Below the pieces are notes generated by a model that was given only the letters and a program-made list of their open reading frames with translations, was not told where the DNA came from and searched no databases. 64,000 nt of DNA from Campylorhamphus procurvoides (taxonomy: Eukaryota > Chordata > Aves > Passeriformes > Dendrocolaptidae): NCBI GenBank assembly GCA_013396655.1, contig WBMV01000443.1, positions 249,871-313,870 on the forward strand, given 5' to 3'. A program made the translations under genes and the position numbers. Below are positions 13,515 to 23,900 of the stretch, one piece after another. Every line of letters begins with the position of its first letter. Positions within the stretch are counted from its first letter, which is position 1.

Positions 13515-13660
13515 CAAGGTCTCGTGTCCTAAGCAAAGGACTAGGAGCCAAAAAATGCTGGGTACTCTTTCCAGCCCTGACAATGACTCACAATGTGACC
13601 TTGGCAAGAGACTTAACTACTTTGGACTTCATTCAGATCTAAAGTAAGTGATCTGAACCA
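13515..13660 (+). mobile_element. MIR-type SINE relic in SETBP1 intron
   Basis: The stretch around 13540-13635 (ggactaggagcc, then ccagccctgacaatgactca, then aatgtgaccttggcaagag and acttaacta) follows the core of the ancient tRNA-derived MIR family in its sense orientation. It is heavily decayed, as expected for an amniote-age SINE in a bird. Ends are approximate. Confidence 0.65.
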
Positions 13661-14156
13661 GGAGTAAGCTTACTTTGGGGGCCATTAAAGTCAATTATAT
13701 GACTGAGTAGTTTCAGCTAGTATCTGCAGAGATGATAGTGCAGAAACCAAGGCAGGGGTAATGAATTTGCCACAGATGAAGTGGCCTACAGAGCTTGTCT
13801 CTGCCCACTAGTTTCAGTAGCAAACACTTCTCATACTAGCTTGCATTCATGACAAGAATTAAAGGCTAAGGTGAAGACATCAAGATTATATCTTTTGGAT
13901 ATGGAAAGTTTTAATAGTTAAGATGAGCCAATATGGCAGCTGTGCTAAGCTTCCTTCCCTCCCACTAGAGGTTTAGAACTGAGAATGAATCAAGCCCATG
14001 GTAAAACATTGCTGTACAAAAGGTTTGTTTCTTTAGAAGAGGAAAGAGACAGGCAGAAACCCCTGAAAACTGCTTAATATCAAAGTTGTGTTTTCATCTA
14101 CTCTTCATGATGCTGAAAGGAGTCAAAGAAGAGTTTCTAGTGACTGTTACTTGACC

Positions 14157-14187
14157 TACCCCTGTTTCTCTCCTTGTCTCCCAACAG
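14157..14187 (+). promoter_or_regulatory. SETBP1: Splice acceptor of SETBP1 last intron
   Basis: A pyrimidine-rich run (14157-14183) leads directly into CAACAG ending at 14187. The SETBP1-like reading frame becomes recognisable immediately after it. The intron interrupts a codon after its first base. Confidence 0.85.
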
Positions 14188-14744
14188 CCAGCTCACCACT
14201 GAAGAAAAGGTTCAAGCGCCGTGAAATTGAAGCAATCCAGTGCGAGGTGCGCAAGATGTGCAACTACACCAAGATCCTGTCCACAAAGAAGAACCTGGAT
14301 CATGTGAACAAGATCCTGAAAGCCAAGCGGCTGCAGAGACAATCAAAGACAGGCAATAACTTCGTCAAGAAGCGGAGAGGGCGTCCTCGGAAGCAGCCCC
14401 TTTCCTTTGATGAAGACTCCAGAGACCAAATGCCCGTTCTGGAAAAATGCATTGACCTTCCCAGCAAAAGAGGTCAGAGACCAACACTCAACCCTTTGAT
14501 ATTGGAACAAGCAGCCACTCAAGATACTATCATGGCCACCATCGAGGCTGTCATACACATGGCTCGAGAGACGCCACCCCTGCCACCTCCTCTTCCTCCT
14601 CCACCTCCTCCGCTCCCTCTCCCTTTACCCCGGACGCCCCGGGTTGGGAAAAGAAAAAGCAAGTCCCCGCAGGAGGACGAGGAGGATGTGAAAATCAAGC
14701 GGTACCGAAAGGGCAGGGGAAATGAAAGTGAAGGCCTTCCCTAA
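14188..14744 (+). CDS. SETBP1: SETBP1 terminal coding exon (C-terminal ~185 residues)
   Basis: This is the last coding exon of SET-binding protein 1, a nuclear DNA-binding protein that binds the SET oncoprotein and acts in transcriptional regulation. The open frame runs from a splice acceptor (AG at 14186-14187) to a TAA stop at 14742-14744. The first two exon bases finish a split codon, and full codons start at 14190. Visible in order from there: a basic stretch (residues 5-11, KKRFKRR), a Lys/Arg-rich helix-like region, an AT-hook core RGRPR at residues 63-67 (14376-14390) within [10 protein letters not shown], an acidic/serine linker, a Pro/Leu repeat (about 14572-14634) and a basic tail ending in NESEGLP. 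Known family architecture has three AT-hooks, a SET-binding region overlapping the third, and C-terminal [12 protein letters not shown] repeats, all of which fit. The rest of the gene lies upstream, outside the window. An in-frame ATG at 14088 is intronic and is not a start. Identification is from recalled family sequence; confidence is high. Confidence 0.93.
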
Positions 14745-14944
14745 GGCCGGGGCACCTCATCGGACATCGGGTGCCAGTAGCGGAGCACGCCAGGACTGAG
14801 GGACGGGAGGCGCGTGGTCCGTTTCGCCCCTTCGGCAGCACAGACTCACCCGTCCCTCCAGCAGCCAGAACTCATTGCAGAGAGCTCCGCCAGCCGGGGC
14901 GCGCATCTTCCTCTTCATCGCTTTATTCCAAGCCCACCCCCAAA

Positions 14945-14994
14945 GGGAAAAGGGGGAAAGGGTGCGGGAAAAGTGGGGGATAAAGGGGAGGGGG
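14945..14994 (+). promoter_or_regulatory. SETBP1: G-run cluster, potential RNA G-quadruplex in SETBP1 3' UTR
   Basis: Seven runs of three to five Gs lie within 50 bases (14945-14947, 14952-14956, 14960-14962, 14966-14968, 14975-14979, 14985-14988, 14990-14994), with loops of 1-6 bases. This meets the usual four-run quadruplex rule in more than one register, on the sense strand about 200 bases after the stop codon. Function is inferred only. Confidence 0.5.
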
Positions 14995-15202
14995 ATGTGT
15001 GTGAAAGCTGGTAAAAGCATCTACTCTGCAGAGTTTCCAAAACTAAACTGAATCTCAGCATTGCTGTTCTCATACCGTACCCGGAGGCGGGAGGTCATCC
15101 TCGCAGAGCTGAACGTTGTCACTAGGGGCTGCATGCTTGACTCTGATTCTGTTTAGCAGGCCAGGTGAAACTAAGAGTAACTTTACCATAGCAGAAATTA
15201 CT

Positions 15203-15258
15203 GTTAAAAAAAAGAAAAAGCAAAAAAAAAAGAAAAAGAAGAAAAAAAGAAAAAAAAC
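15203..15258. repeat. Purine (A/G) tract in 3' UTR
   Basis: Runs of A broken by single G bases. Simple low-complexity sequence. Confidence 0.8.
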
Positions 15259-16239
15259 TTACAAAAAATAGTGTAATTTTCTCAACTGTGATATGGGTTA
15301 TAATCTGTTTGAATTTATTTCTGTTTTCCAGTTTTACATACCTACCAGGCTTTGGGACAGCATAACCCAAAGTGCCTGACTCCTGCTAGAACTATATCTT
15401 TCTTTCTCATTTCCTTGCCTAGTTACAACTAGCTGCAATATAGGCAATAGAAAATTAGAGCCTTACACGCATGCACACTCATTCAGAGTGCTATCCCAAG
15501 GACCGACAGAATATCACAGCATTTAAAATAAGGTATACATGGATATTCAGTTACGATAGCATGTTTATATGAAGCAACTTGGCAATGGCATGTGAAAAAG
15601 GGGTCATCCATCAGCCAAGTTGTTTTGATGCTCGGTACATATGAGTAGAGAACAGCAAGACACTTCTGGGGAATAGAGTTATAGTAAACATGAACAAAAT
15701 CACCAAAAAAAAAGAATATAAAAACCATAAAAGAAAAAAAATAGAACTGAAAAAAATAGAATAAGAAGACAGGGCCCCAACCTACCCATTTTTACCATCT
15801 GCAGTTCCCAGTGAAATTGACGGGAAACCCAGGATCCAATTAATTTGCATTGTTTAGCAATGCCTTGATATTATCTTTTAAAGAAAATAGATAAAGTAGA
15901 TTGTTTTAAAAAACCATAGAACAGACCCTATCGATAATAGGTCCTTTCTTGGCAATTATTTCTTAAAAATTAAAAGGAATAAGTGTTCTTATCTGAAAAT
16001 AGAAATAAAAATGTTCAAAGGGTATCACCACTGCAATTGTATTAATGCCACTTTGGACACGTTCTCCAAGTTGTGGTTGCCTTAATAAACTAAAAAAATA
16101 ATTTTTTTTTTTGTACATAATGTAATTATAAACCTCTCAGTCTGCATGGATGCAAACTGTGTGTGACAAATCGTCTCTTTAAATGGTCAGTTCAAATTGT
16201 ACATTTCTCATTCGAGTTGTCCGTTAACCATTGATTTAA

Positions 16240-16258
16240 CTTGGGTAAAATACCCAAG
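16240..16258 (+). other. Perfect 8-bp hairpin in 3' UTR
   Basis: CTTGGGTA, a 3-base loop AAA, then TACCCAAG form a perfect inverted repeat. The same hairpin appears at 17479-17497 because of the assembly duplication. It could form in the SETBP1 mRNA; a role is not known. Confidence 0.5.
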
Positions 16259-16590
16259 CTCCATTTCCACAGCCCAATTAAAATGTTTAGCTAAAACAAA
16301 GACTGAACAGGAAGCTGTTCCATTGCAGTGTCAATGCTTTTAAAAGAAAAAGTTAATTGTTGAAATTTGAAATAGGTACTTTCCACTTTATATCATTTCT
16401 TTTTAACGTCCTGCAGTACACTCAACACCTGGCATGTCAAGATGGATATTAAAATGGGAACAGAGAGGGAAAATTACAGCAAGGGAATGGGGATTGGAAT
16501 TATTTAATGGTTCACAAGCCAACTTGCTATTCCCTTTCTTGAGAAATCTTGAATTGGTTAATTGCCAAGGAAACTTCATATAGCACGACA

Positions 16591-16742
16591 CTAAAAAGAA
16601 GGAAAAAAAAAAAAAGAGAAAAAACCCTAAAAAAGCTCAAAAAACCACAACAAAAAAACCCCCACAAAAAATTTAAAAAAAATAAAAAAAATAAAAACAA
16701 GAAAAAAAACACCAAACCCAACAAAAAAAGTCCCCACAAAAA
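16591..16742. repeat. A/C-rich low-complexity tract
   Basis: About 150 bases of A-runs broken by single C, CC or CCCC groups and occasional G or T. It reads as a lysine/asparagine-rich frame on one strand and a phenylalanine-rich frame on the other, neither of which is a gene. It is repeated at 17830-17981 through the assembly duplication. Confidence 0.8.
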
Positions 16743-17210
16743 ATATTGTGTTTCTATTCTGTTATTTATTTACAAAAATCATATCAAGACTATGGTGTTA
16801 GAGGAACACTGTAAACATACAACTCGTTATTTTTTAGAGACTGATTTTTCTTCTGTGATAGCACCTTAGCTTATTAAAACTGAATACATTTGGGGATAGG
16901 AATGCGTCGGGGAGCTGGAACAGGGGATGTATTTCTTTTTTTTTTTTAAGACTGGAACAAATCTTGCGATCCTAACTCCTTAAAACTGAAAAGGATCACA
17001 GAATTTTGTTTCCAATTTTTGTTTTGCATTGTGCATCATACGCATTTGTGCTTTTTTTTTCCAATGAATGCAGCTTAGAAATAAATTGAATGGTTGCTCG
17101 TTCTGTTACAAACAATTTTACTTTTCAGCTCTCTTGAATTAGCACAGTGTTACTGACTGAAGTTGTAGCCTGCAGGAAAAAAATGCTTAAACCTCATTGA
17201 GCTCCTCACN

Positions 17211-18448
17211 AAAAGGAATAAGTGTTCTTATCTGAAAATAGAAATAAAAATGTTCAAAGGGTATCACCACTGCAATTGTATTAATGCCACTTTGGACACG
17301 TTCTCCAAGTTGTGGTTGCCTTAATAAACTAAAAAAATAATTTTTTTTTTTGTACATAATGTAATTATAAACCTCTCAGTCTGCATGGATGCAAACTGTG
17401 TGTGACAAATCGTCTCTTTAAATGGTCAGTTCAAATTGTACATTTCTCATTCGAGTTGTCCGTTAACCATTGATTTAACTTGGGTAAAATACCCAAGCTC
17501 CATTTCCACAGCCCAATTAAAATGTTTAGCTAAAACAAAGACTGAACAGGAAGCTGTTCCATTGCAGTGTCAATGCTTTTAAAAGAAAAAGTTAATTGTT
17601 GAAATTTGAAATAGGTACTTTCCACTTTATATCATTTCTTTTTAACGTCCTGCAGTACACTCAACACCTGGCATGTCAAGATGGATATTAAAATGGGAAC
17701 AGAGAGGGAAAATTACAGCAAGGGAATGGGGATTGGAATTATTTAATGGTTCACAAGCCAACTTGCTATTCCCTTTCTTGAGAAATCTTGAATTGGTTAA
17801 TTGCCAAGGAAACTTCATATAGCACGACACTAAAAAGAAGGAAAAAAAAAAAAAGAGAAAAAACCCTAAAAAAGCTCAAAAAACCACAACAAAAAAACCC
17901 CCACAAAAAATTTAAAAAAAATAAAAAAAATAAAAACAAGAAAAAAAACACCAAACCCAACAAAAAAAGTCCCCACAAAAAATATTGTGTTTCTATTCTG
18001 TTATTTATTTACAAAAATCATATCAAGACTATGGTGTTAGAGGAACACTGTAAACATACAACTCGTTATTTTTTAGAGACTGATTTTTCTTCTGTGATAG
18101 CACCTTAGCTTATTAAAACTGAATACATTTGGGGATAGGAATGCGTCGGGGAGCTGGAACAGGGGATGTATTTCTTTTTTTTTTTTAAGACTGGAACAAA
18201 TCTTGCGATCCTAACTCCTTAAAACTGAAAAGGATCACAGAATTTTGTTTCCAATTTTTGTTTTGCATTGTGCATCATACGCATTTGTGCTTTTTTTTTC
18301 CAATGAATGCAGCTTAGAAATAAATTGAATGGTTGCTCGTTCTGTTACAAACAATTTTACTTTTCAGCTCTCTTGAATTAGCACAGTGTTACTGACTGAA
18401 GTTGTAGCCTGCAGGAAAAAAATGCTTAAACCTCATTGAGCTCCTCAC
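17211..18448. repeat. Copy 2 of 1,238-bp artefactual duplication
   Basis: Duplicate of 15972-17209. After 18448 the sequence continues uniquely, so this copy joins to the real downstream sequence while copy 1 joins to the upstream sequence. Confidence 0.9.
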
Positions 18449-19545
18449 TTCTTCCTTAAAAAAACATTGGATTGAGGTTTAGTTAATTTATAAATCTTTT
18501 TTTTCCAGTCTTATTTGAACCTGAAAGTAGGTAACAGTGTCACTTAAAATGACAGGAAAAAAAAGTAATTTTGGTATTCCAGGAAGCCAAAAGTAAGCCA
18601 GACAAGAACTTAACCTTAGTTTTGTCTCCAGTGATGTCGTTATGAGTATTGAAGGACATTTCCATGTGTGGCAAGTGGAGAAAAGGTATGAAGGGAGCAA
18701 ATTCTGCCACTGAACACCCATTGTTTCTTCAAGAGGGGTCAGAGTGCCAATAAGGGCTGGATTTGGGCTGGACCCTTCTGGATGCGCTGGGATGTAACTC
18801 CCTCAGGGAAGGATAATCAAGTGGCTGCTGCCTCCCATGCTCCTGAGCTTTGGGGAAAAAAAATGCTCTTATCTTTCCAAAAAGTGCTAACCAAAATGCT
18901 GCTAGAGGCACAGTGTTTAAGGAGAGCATCCACTTGGAGGGTACAACCTCACACACTCTTCATTGAGCAAAAACATGAAGAGCTCCTTTTTGTCCTAGAG
19001 AAACTAGGGGTAATGTTCAAGTCTTGGTAACTGCAAGCTGTCAGCATGGGATGGGCTATATCTAGGCACTCAAGGTTTGTTTTTCATGGTAAGAAGGTGC
19101 TGGTAGAGTGTGGTGCTGCAGTACAGCCTTGGCTGCTTGTCCACACAACACCTTTGTGCAGCCAGTCCTGGGCTGACAGGAAAATTAGCTTGTTAATGTC
19201 ATACAAAGCAGACTGAAAATACTGTTAGATGGCACTCAGAATTTGTGTTCTGCATGTTGCGTAGTCTATAAAGATGATAAGCAAGTTGCTGACAGAATAA
19301 TATTATAAGGCGATGTACTACATGCAGATCATAAAGGATTTAGTTTTAGGGCTTAAGGCTAAAATCCCACTCCTGCAGTTTATTACCCAACAATATTCCG
19401 GTAATGAGCTTTTTGAATTTTTTTTCCCCTTACTACTAGGAAGATTTACTGAGGAACTCTCTAAATTCTCTCCACACATTTCCAAGAACTGTATAAAACT
19501 GGGGTGAAAACCCTTTTGCTTACTAAGACCAAAAAGACCTTTCAN

Positions 19546-19625
19546 GGCCCTGTATCAGGACTGCACTTAAGCCCATTTAAGGAGCATCCTGAAGAGTAAA
19601 CCCAACAAATTAAAAAAAAAAAAAG
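19546..19625. repeat. 80-bp N-bracketed fragment duplicating 20242-20320
   Basis: The fragment lies exactly between single Ns at 19545 and 19626. It matches the stretch starting at 20242 (same ~65-base unique part followed by an A-run). It is most likely a mis-placed read or contig sliver. Confidence 0.85.
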
Positions 19626-19964
19626 NTGCTATGTCACAGCTTAGCACACATCTGAGTATGCTTCAATAAAAACGCAAAACAAAATCACGTGGCCGTGAGC
19701 CATATGAAATAAGGCCACGGGTTTGCATCTTCTCTGTGGGTCTTGTATTTCTCAACTAACTATAAAACCAGTAATGGGGATAAGCATGTGCGGAGAGAGG
19801 AAAAAAAAAAGACCACTTGTGTCTCCAAGACCTTCATGCTGCCAGTTTCTTGAGCCCTTCCATATCAAATTTTCTGTGAAGCACCTTGCATGTTTTTGGG
19901 TAACTGTCAAAAAAAAAAAAAAAAAAAAACCATTAAAAAATCAATTAGGAAAAAAAATTTGGAA

Positions 19965-20028
19965 NNNNNNNNNNNNNNNNNNNNNNNNNNNNNNNNNNNN
20001 NNNNNNNNNNNNNNNNNNNNNNNNNNNN
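19965..20028. other. 64-base assembly gap
   Basis: A run of Ns that follows long A-runs (19908-19960), a typical place for sequencing failure. Any open frame read across it is meaningless. Confidence 0.99.
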
Positions 20029-20970
20029 GGTATCCTACAGCATGGCCCATGACTCTCCATTTGTCAACAGTGTATTGGACCATTCATGTAGAATATTCTG
20101 CCTGTGATTTTTTGGGTAGCATCTGGTGCAATGAGGTACTGGTGCATCACTAGAGCTTCTGAGCACTACGGTAATACATACACCAAATAAACAGAAATCA
20201 CTGTTCTGTACACAAGGATTTCCCCAACTCTTATTTTCACAGGCCCTGTATCAGGACTGCACTTAAGCCCATTTAAGGAGCATCCTGAAGAGTAAACCCA
20301 ACAAATTAAAAAAAAAAAAAGGAAAAAGAAAAAAAAAAACAAAGAAGAGAACACCCAGGACAAATAAAACCTATCNAGCAAAATAAAACCAAAACCAAGA
20401 TGGTTTTCTGAATTGAGAAAATAAACATCTTGCCCTTGTAATGCCTCTTCCTTCCATATTATCCAAAAACTGGGGTGCCACAGTTCTGAGATAATTAGAA
20501 GCACATTTCAACAAAAGACACATATTGGAGATCTCCTTAAGATGCCTGCCTAGGTTTTACAAAACACTACATAGAAAAAAAAAGAAAAAAAAAAAGTTAA
20601 TCCTATTCATATGTTATTCATTGTGTGAAATTAAAGGAATTCAATTCAGTCTAACATGAGTTGTGAATTCTTTTGTCTTATTTTCCATCTGTTTCCCATC
20701 ACTAAGGAGTTTAATAGCTTTTGGGATACTAATACCATGCATTCACAAGCCCTCTTTATAGTAATGGAGAAAAACATGCTTCAGTTCTTTTTTTCTTTTA
20801 TTATTTTTTTTNTGGGGCACAAGATTGTTCTATAAGTCGTGCTGGCTAATTTTTAGTTTGTATTCATAAGTGGTTTTTAAAAGCCTTTTTTAAAGTGTAA
20901 TTTGCATGTTCTACTTTGATTGTATGTAAACATATTTTAGAGCAAAAAAAATGTATTTGTATTTTATTGN

Positions 20971-23900
20971 GTGAGCCCCACGGTCAAAAGGGGGTTTCAC
21001 ACTTTAGCGCTGTGCCTGTCACTAAATGAACAGAAACATCTCTGATCCAAATTGTGGCCCCGGGCACCAGTAGGGCAGAACTTGCCACCCAGGTGGGATT
21101 TCCACTCCAGAAGCAGATGGAGCATCCCTCTCCAGATCGCTGCAGGGAAGGCAGTCCCAGGGGCTGGGTTATGGACAAGGGGGTGACAGGAGCCAACCCT
21201 GTCCTCACTGAACGCCGGAGATGAGGGGCTGGAGGCCAAGGGGTATTTTCCGTTCTGTGAAGCCTCATGCTGTGACTGTGGGACTGGGCCCTGGTTGTAG
21301 CATGGTTTTAAGTTTCTTTTCCAAGTTGCTGCTGGGGGCAGTCAGCTAACATTGTACAGTCAGCCTCAACATCCACAAGTTCCTCTGCAGCAAGGACAGA
21401 TTTCATCTTTTTCCTGCTCCAGGATAGTCCACCACCTTCCCCAGTGGCTCAGCAGCCTGCACATGGAAATTAAATCTCATCTCCTCAAGAAGTCAGTGAT
21501 GCTCAGGCAGGGTAGATAACTTAATGTCCTCTCATATTCTTCCCTTCTAAAGATTCCTGAGAATGGCTGGTCTTGATGGAACCAGCTTATCCAACTGCAA
21601 AGATGACTCCTTGATTGCTGTTTTGACAGCTGTTGCTTCATGTTACTTTGACAGAGCTGCTCCAAAGATCTCAAATGTGATGAGGCTTTTTTTTTTCTGT
21701 TCTCTCATTCTATTTAATATATGCATAGGCCCAGCTTTTGACAACAGTTTGCAAAAGTGATGACATCTTCTCTCACTGTTTTTTATCGGGATCTGTGATA
21801 TATAAGCTACTGGTCTCCAACTCTAACCACATTTTATTAAAAGGCCTGCAGAAAGGCTCCCTTGGAAGCGTCTGTGAACTGTCAAGTTTCATGATTGCTG
21901 CTTTAGCATCTCAGGACTGTTCTCTCCTCCTGCCAGCTCTTTTCTGAGATTTAGCTCCCATCACCACTACTCCACTGTACTTCAGTGGTGCCACCTCACA
22001 GCCACGATGTAGCACTGGGCAGGAAAGTAGGGGATGTTGGGTTTCTGTCACTTGAGGGGCCAGGGCACTGGGGACTCCATCTGTGTTCATGCTCTCTTGC
22101 CTCTGGACTCTTTTCTTCACCATACTGTGGACACCCCATAGTGTCAGAAGACCATACTCCCCACCAGTCTCCTTCTGGGCAGGGAGGACCTTTGGTCATC
22201 ATCCCACCCCAGTCTGCTTTATCAGGGTCAAGTCAGACTCTTTGTAGGATCCCTCTGTGACTGTTTCATCTGCTAACTGCTCCAGCACTGTTTGCACCTG
22301 TGGATTGAACCACCTCTAAGGAAAACCTTAGAAAGTCTTAGAAACAAAGTTTAGGAAATTCACAAGCTCTGGTAGGCTGCCTTCTCTGATGGCCTCCAGT
22401 GGCCCTTGAAATACTGTTCTCTCATCTGAGTTTGCACAAGTTCAGTGTTTTCCAAATTAACTTGGAATACCTTCACTATTAATCTCTGCCCTGAAATAAT
22501 TGCAAATAATGAAAACCTCAAGTGTGCTGGAGAAATAAGGTCATTTTCTGATTATCTTCCTTTTTCTTTTGAGCATCCTTAGCTCATAAAAGTTGTGAAG
22601 CTCTGTTCAAACCTTCTTTGGTCATCCTCTATATTACTGGAGTTTGAATTTATGAGGGAATTTCACACTCTACCCTGAAGATGTGGATAAGGAGATGAGT
22701 GCTGTCCCTTGGGGCAAAGTATGACCTTAATTCACTTTTGATAGTGGAGGATGTTTGTGTTCCCTGGGGTAAGTAGGCTGACCAAGAGGATCTTAGCTCA
22801 TCTGCAGCGGGCAGAGGAAAGCCTCATCCTTAGCCCCACTCGTTCTCAGGGTACCATTTCCCACCAGACCCCAGAGCTCTCATTCCCGATATCTCACATG
22901 TTGACTTTATTTTGTGTCAAGGAAATTTTAGTTGCTGGAGATGTCTGCAGATTGTACGCAAGTTGTGTGAGCTCATGACAGGATTACTTGGTGTTCTGTA
23001 ACACAAAGCATGCACATAATTTTAGAACAATGCTACTGTTACTGACTAAGTAGAAAAACGTTCCAGTGACTGAGGGGATCAGTGACAGGACCCTACTCAA
23101 AGGCCTTCAGCACACACCATCTGGCAAGCTCTAGAAAGCAAAGGGAAGCAGAAAAATAAAACCTAAAAAAATATATGTTTGGCCTTTTCAGAACATTTCA
23201 TGAACCACATCACTGGTGCATTAACACAGGGTTTCAGAGCTAATAGCAAGCAAATTATAATAAAGAGTGGAGTATCAAACAATCTATGCATTCTTTTTAC
23301 TGGGAGTTGCAGGAATAACTGGTGTGAAAGAACCACAGCAGTTGTAAGAGGACTTTGGCAGAATGCTAGTGCAATCATAAGTCATTTCAGTATGACAACC
23401 AACTTTCTTTGTAACACAGAGCAAGACACACTGGTTCACATTCTCAGCTTATGCAGATCAGCACTATCGGTTTCAAATGTGTTAAAGCAATTTGCAGGAG
23501 CAAAAGATCCGTTTTCATTTTCTTCATGGAAACTATTATCCCACAGTGGCTTTGGAGAGCCGATAGTTAATAGGATGCAGTAAAAACTACTGTTGTTTGT
23601 TGCCTGTAAGAAGTGCCATATTGAGAAAACAGATCTTGTTTAAGATTCAAGTGTATGGAAAACTGGTTCAGCAGCACCACTAGCCAAGTCACCACGGTTT
23701 CATTGGAGGTGTGGTGAAAGAAAGAGGGTAAAAGAAGTGGAGAGTCCTTGGGAAAAAGATTAAACATAGTGTTCTATGTACTGGGTAGTTATTTAAGTAT
23801 TAATATCTACTTCCTGTGATGCTGTTGTGCTACAAAAATAATCTGAAAGAAATTTCCATATCCTAAAAATCTTGGAGTTTCTCAGTCCTGCATAAGTAAA

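Larger units (their letters stand above)
15972..17209. repeat. Copy 1 of 1,238-bp artefactual duplication
   Basis: This stretch is repeated, without differences that I noticed, 1,239 bases downstream at 17211-18448. The copies are separated by a single N at 17210. Copy 1 stops exactly at the N and copy 2 starts exactly after it. That is what unmerged overlapping contig ends produce, so only one copy is probably real. Confidence 0.9.
14745..20960 (+). other. SETBP1: SETBP1 3' UTR (end not determined)
   Basis: Sequence after the SETBP1 stop. The first 350 bases are GC-rich with a cluster of G-runs; after that it is very AT-rich with purine runs. Candidate post-transcriptional signals are a Pumilio-type TGTACATA (16112-16119), a perfect 8-bp hairpin (16240-16258) and an AU-rich nonamer TTATTTATT (16762-16770). 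AATAAA hexamers are at 16084-16089 and 17080-17085, and another lies near 19666. SETBP1 is known for a multi-kilobase 3' UTR, so extension to near 20.9 kb is plausible, where composition changes to GC-rich. The region is inflated by an assembly duplication (15972-18448), carries several single Ns and includes a 64-base gap. The true polyadenylation site cannot be chosen from sequence alone. Confidence 0.55.

Noticed and set aside
14088..14187. In-frame ATG 100 bases upstream of the SETBP1 exon as a possible gene start
   Set aside because: The stretch before 14188 is a pyrimidine-rich splice acceptor and does not resemble SETBP1. The recognisable protein begins exactly after the AG.
16549..16869. 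Lys-rich 106-codon open frame (repeated at 17788-18108) and its Phe-rich minus-strand partner
   Set aside because: Caused by an A/C low-complexity tract in the 3' UTR, and doubled by the assembly duplication.
15972..18448. True segmental or tandem duplication in the SETBP1 3' UTR
   Set aside because: Apparent exact identity, a junction exactly at a single N, and similar N-bounded duplications elsewhere favour an assembly artefact.
19723..20153. Open frames running through the N gap
   Set aside because: They exist only because unknown bases give no stop codons.
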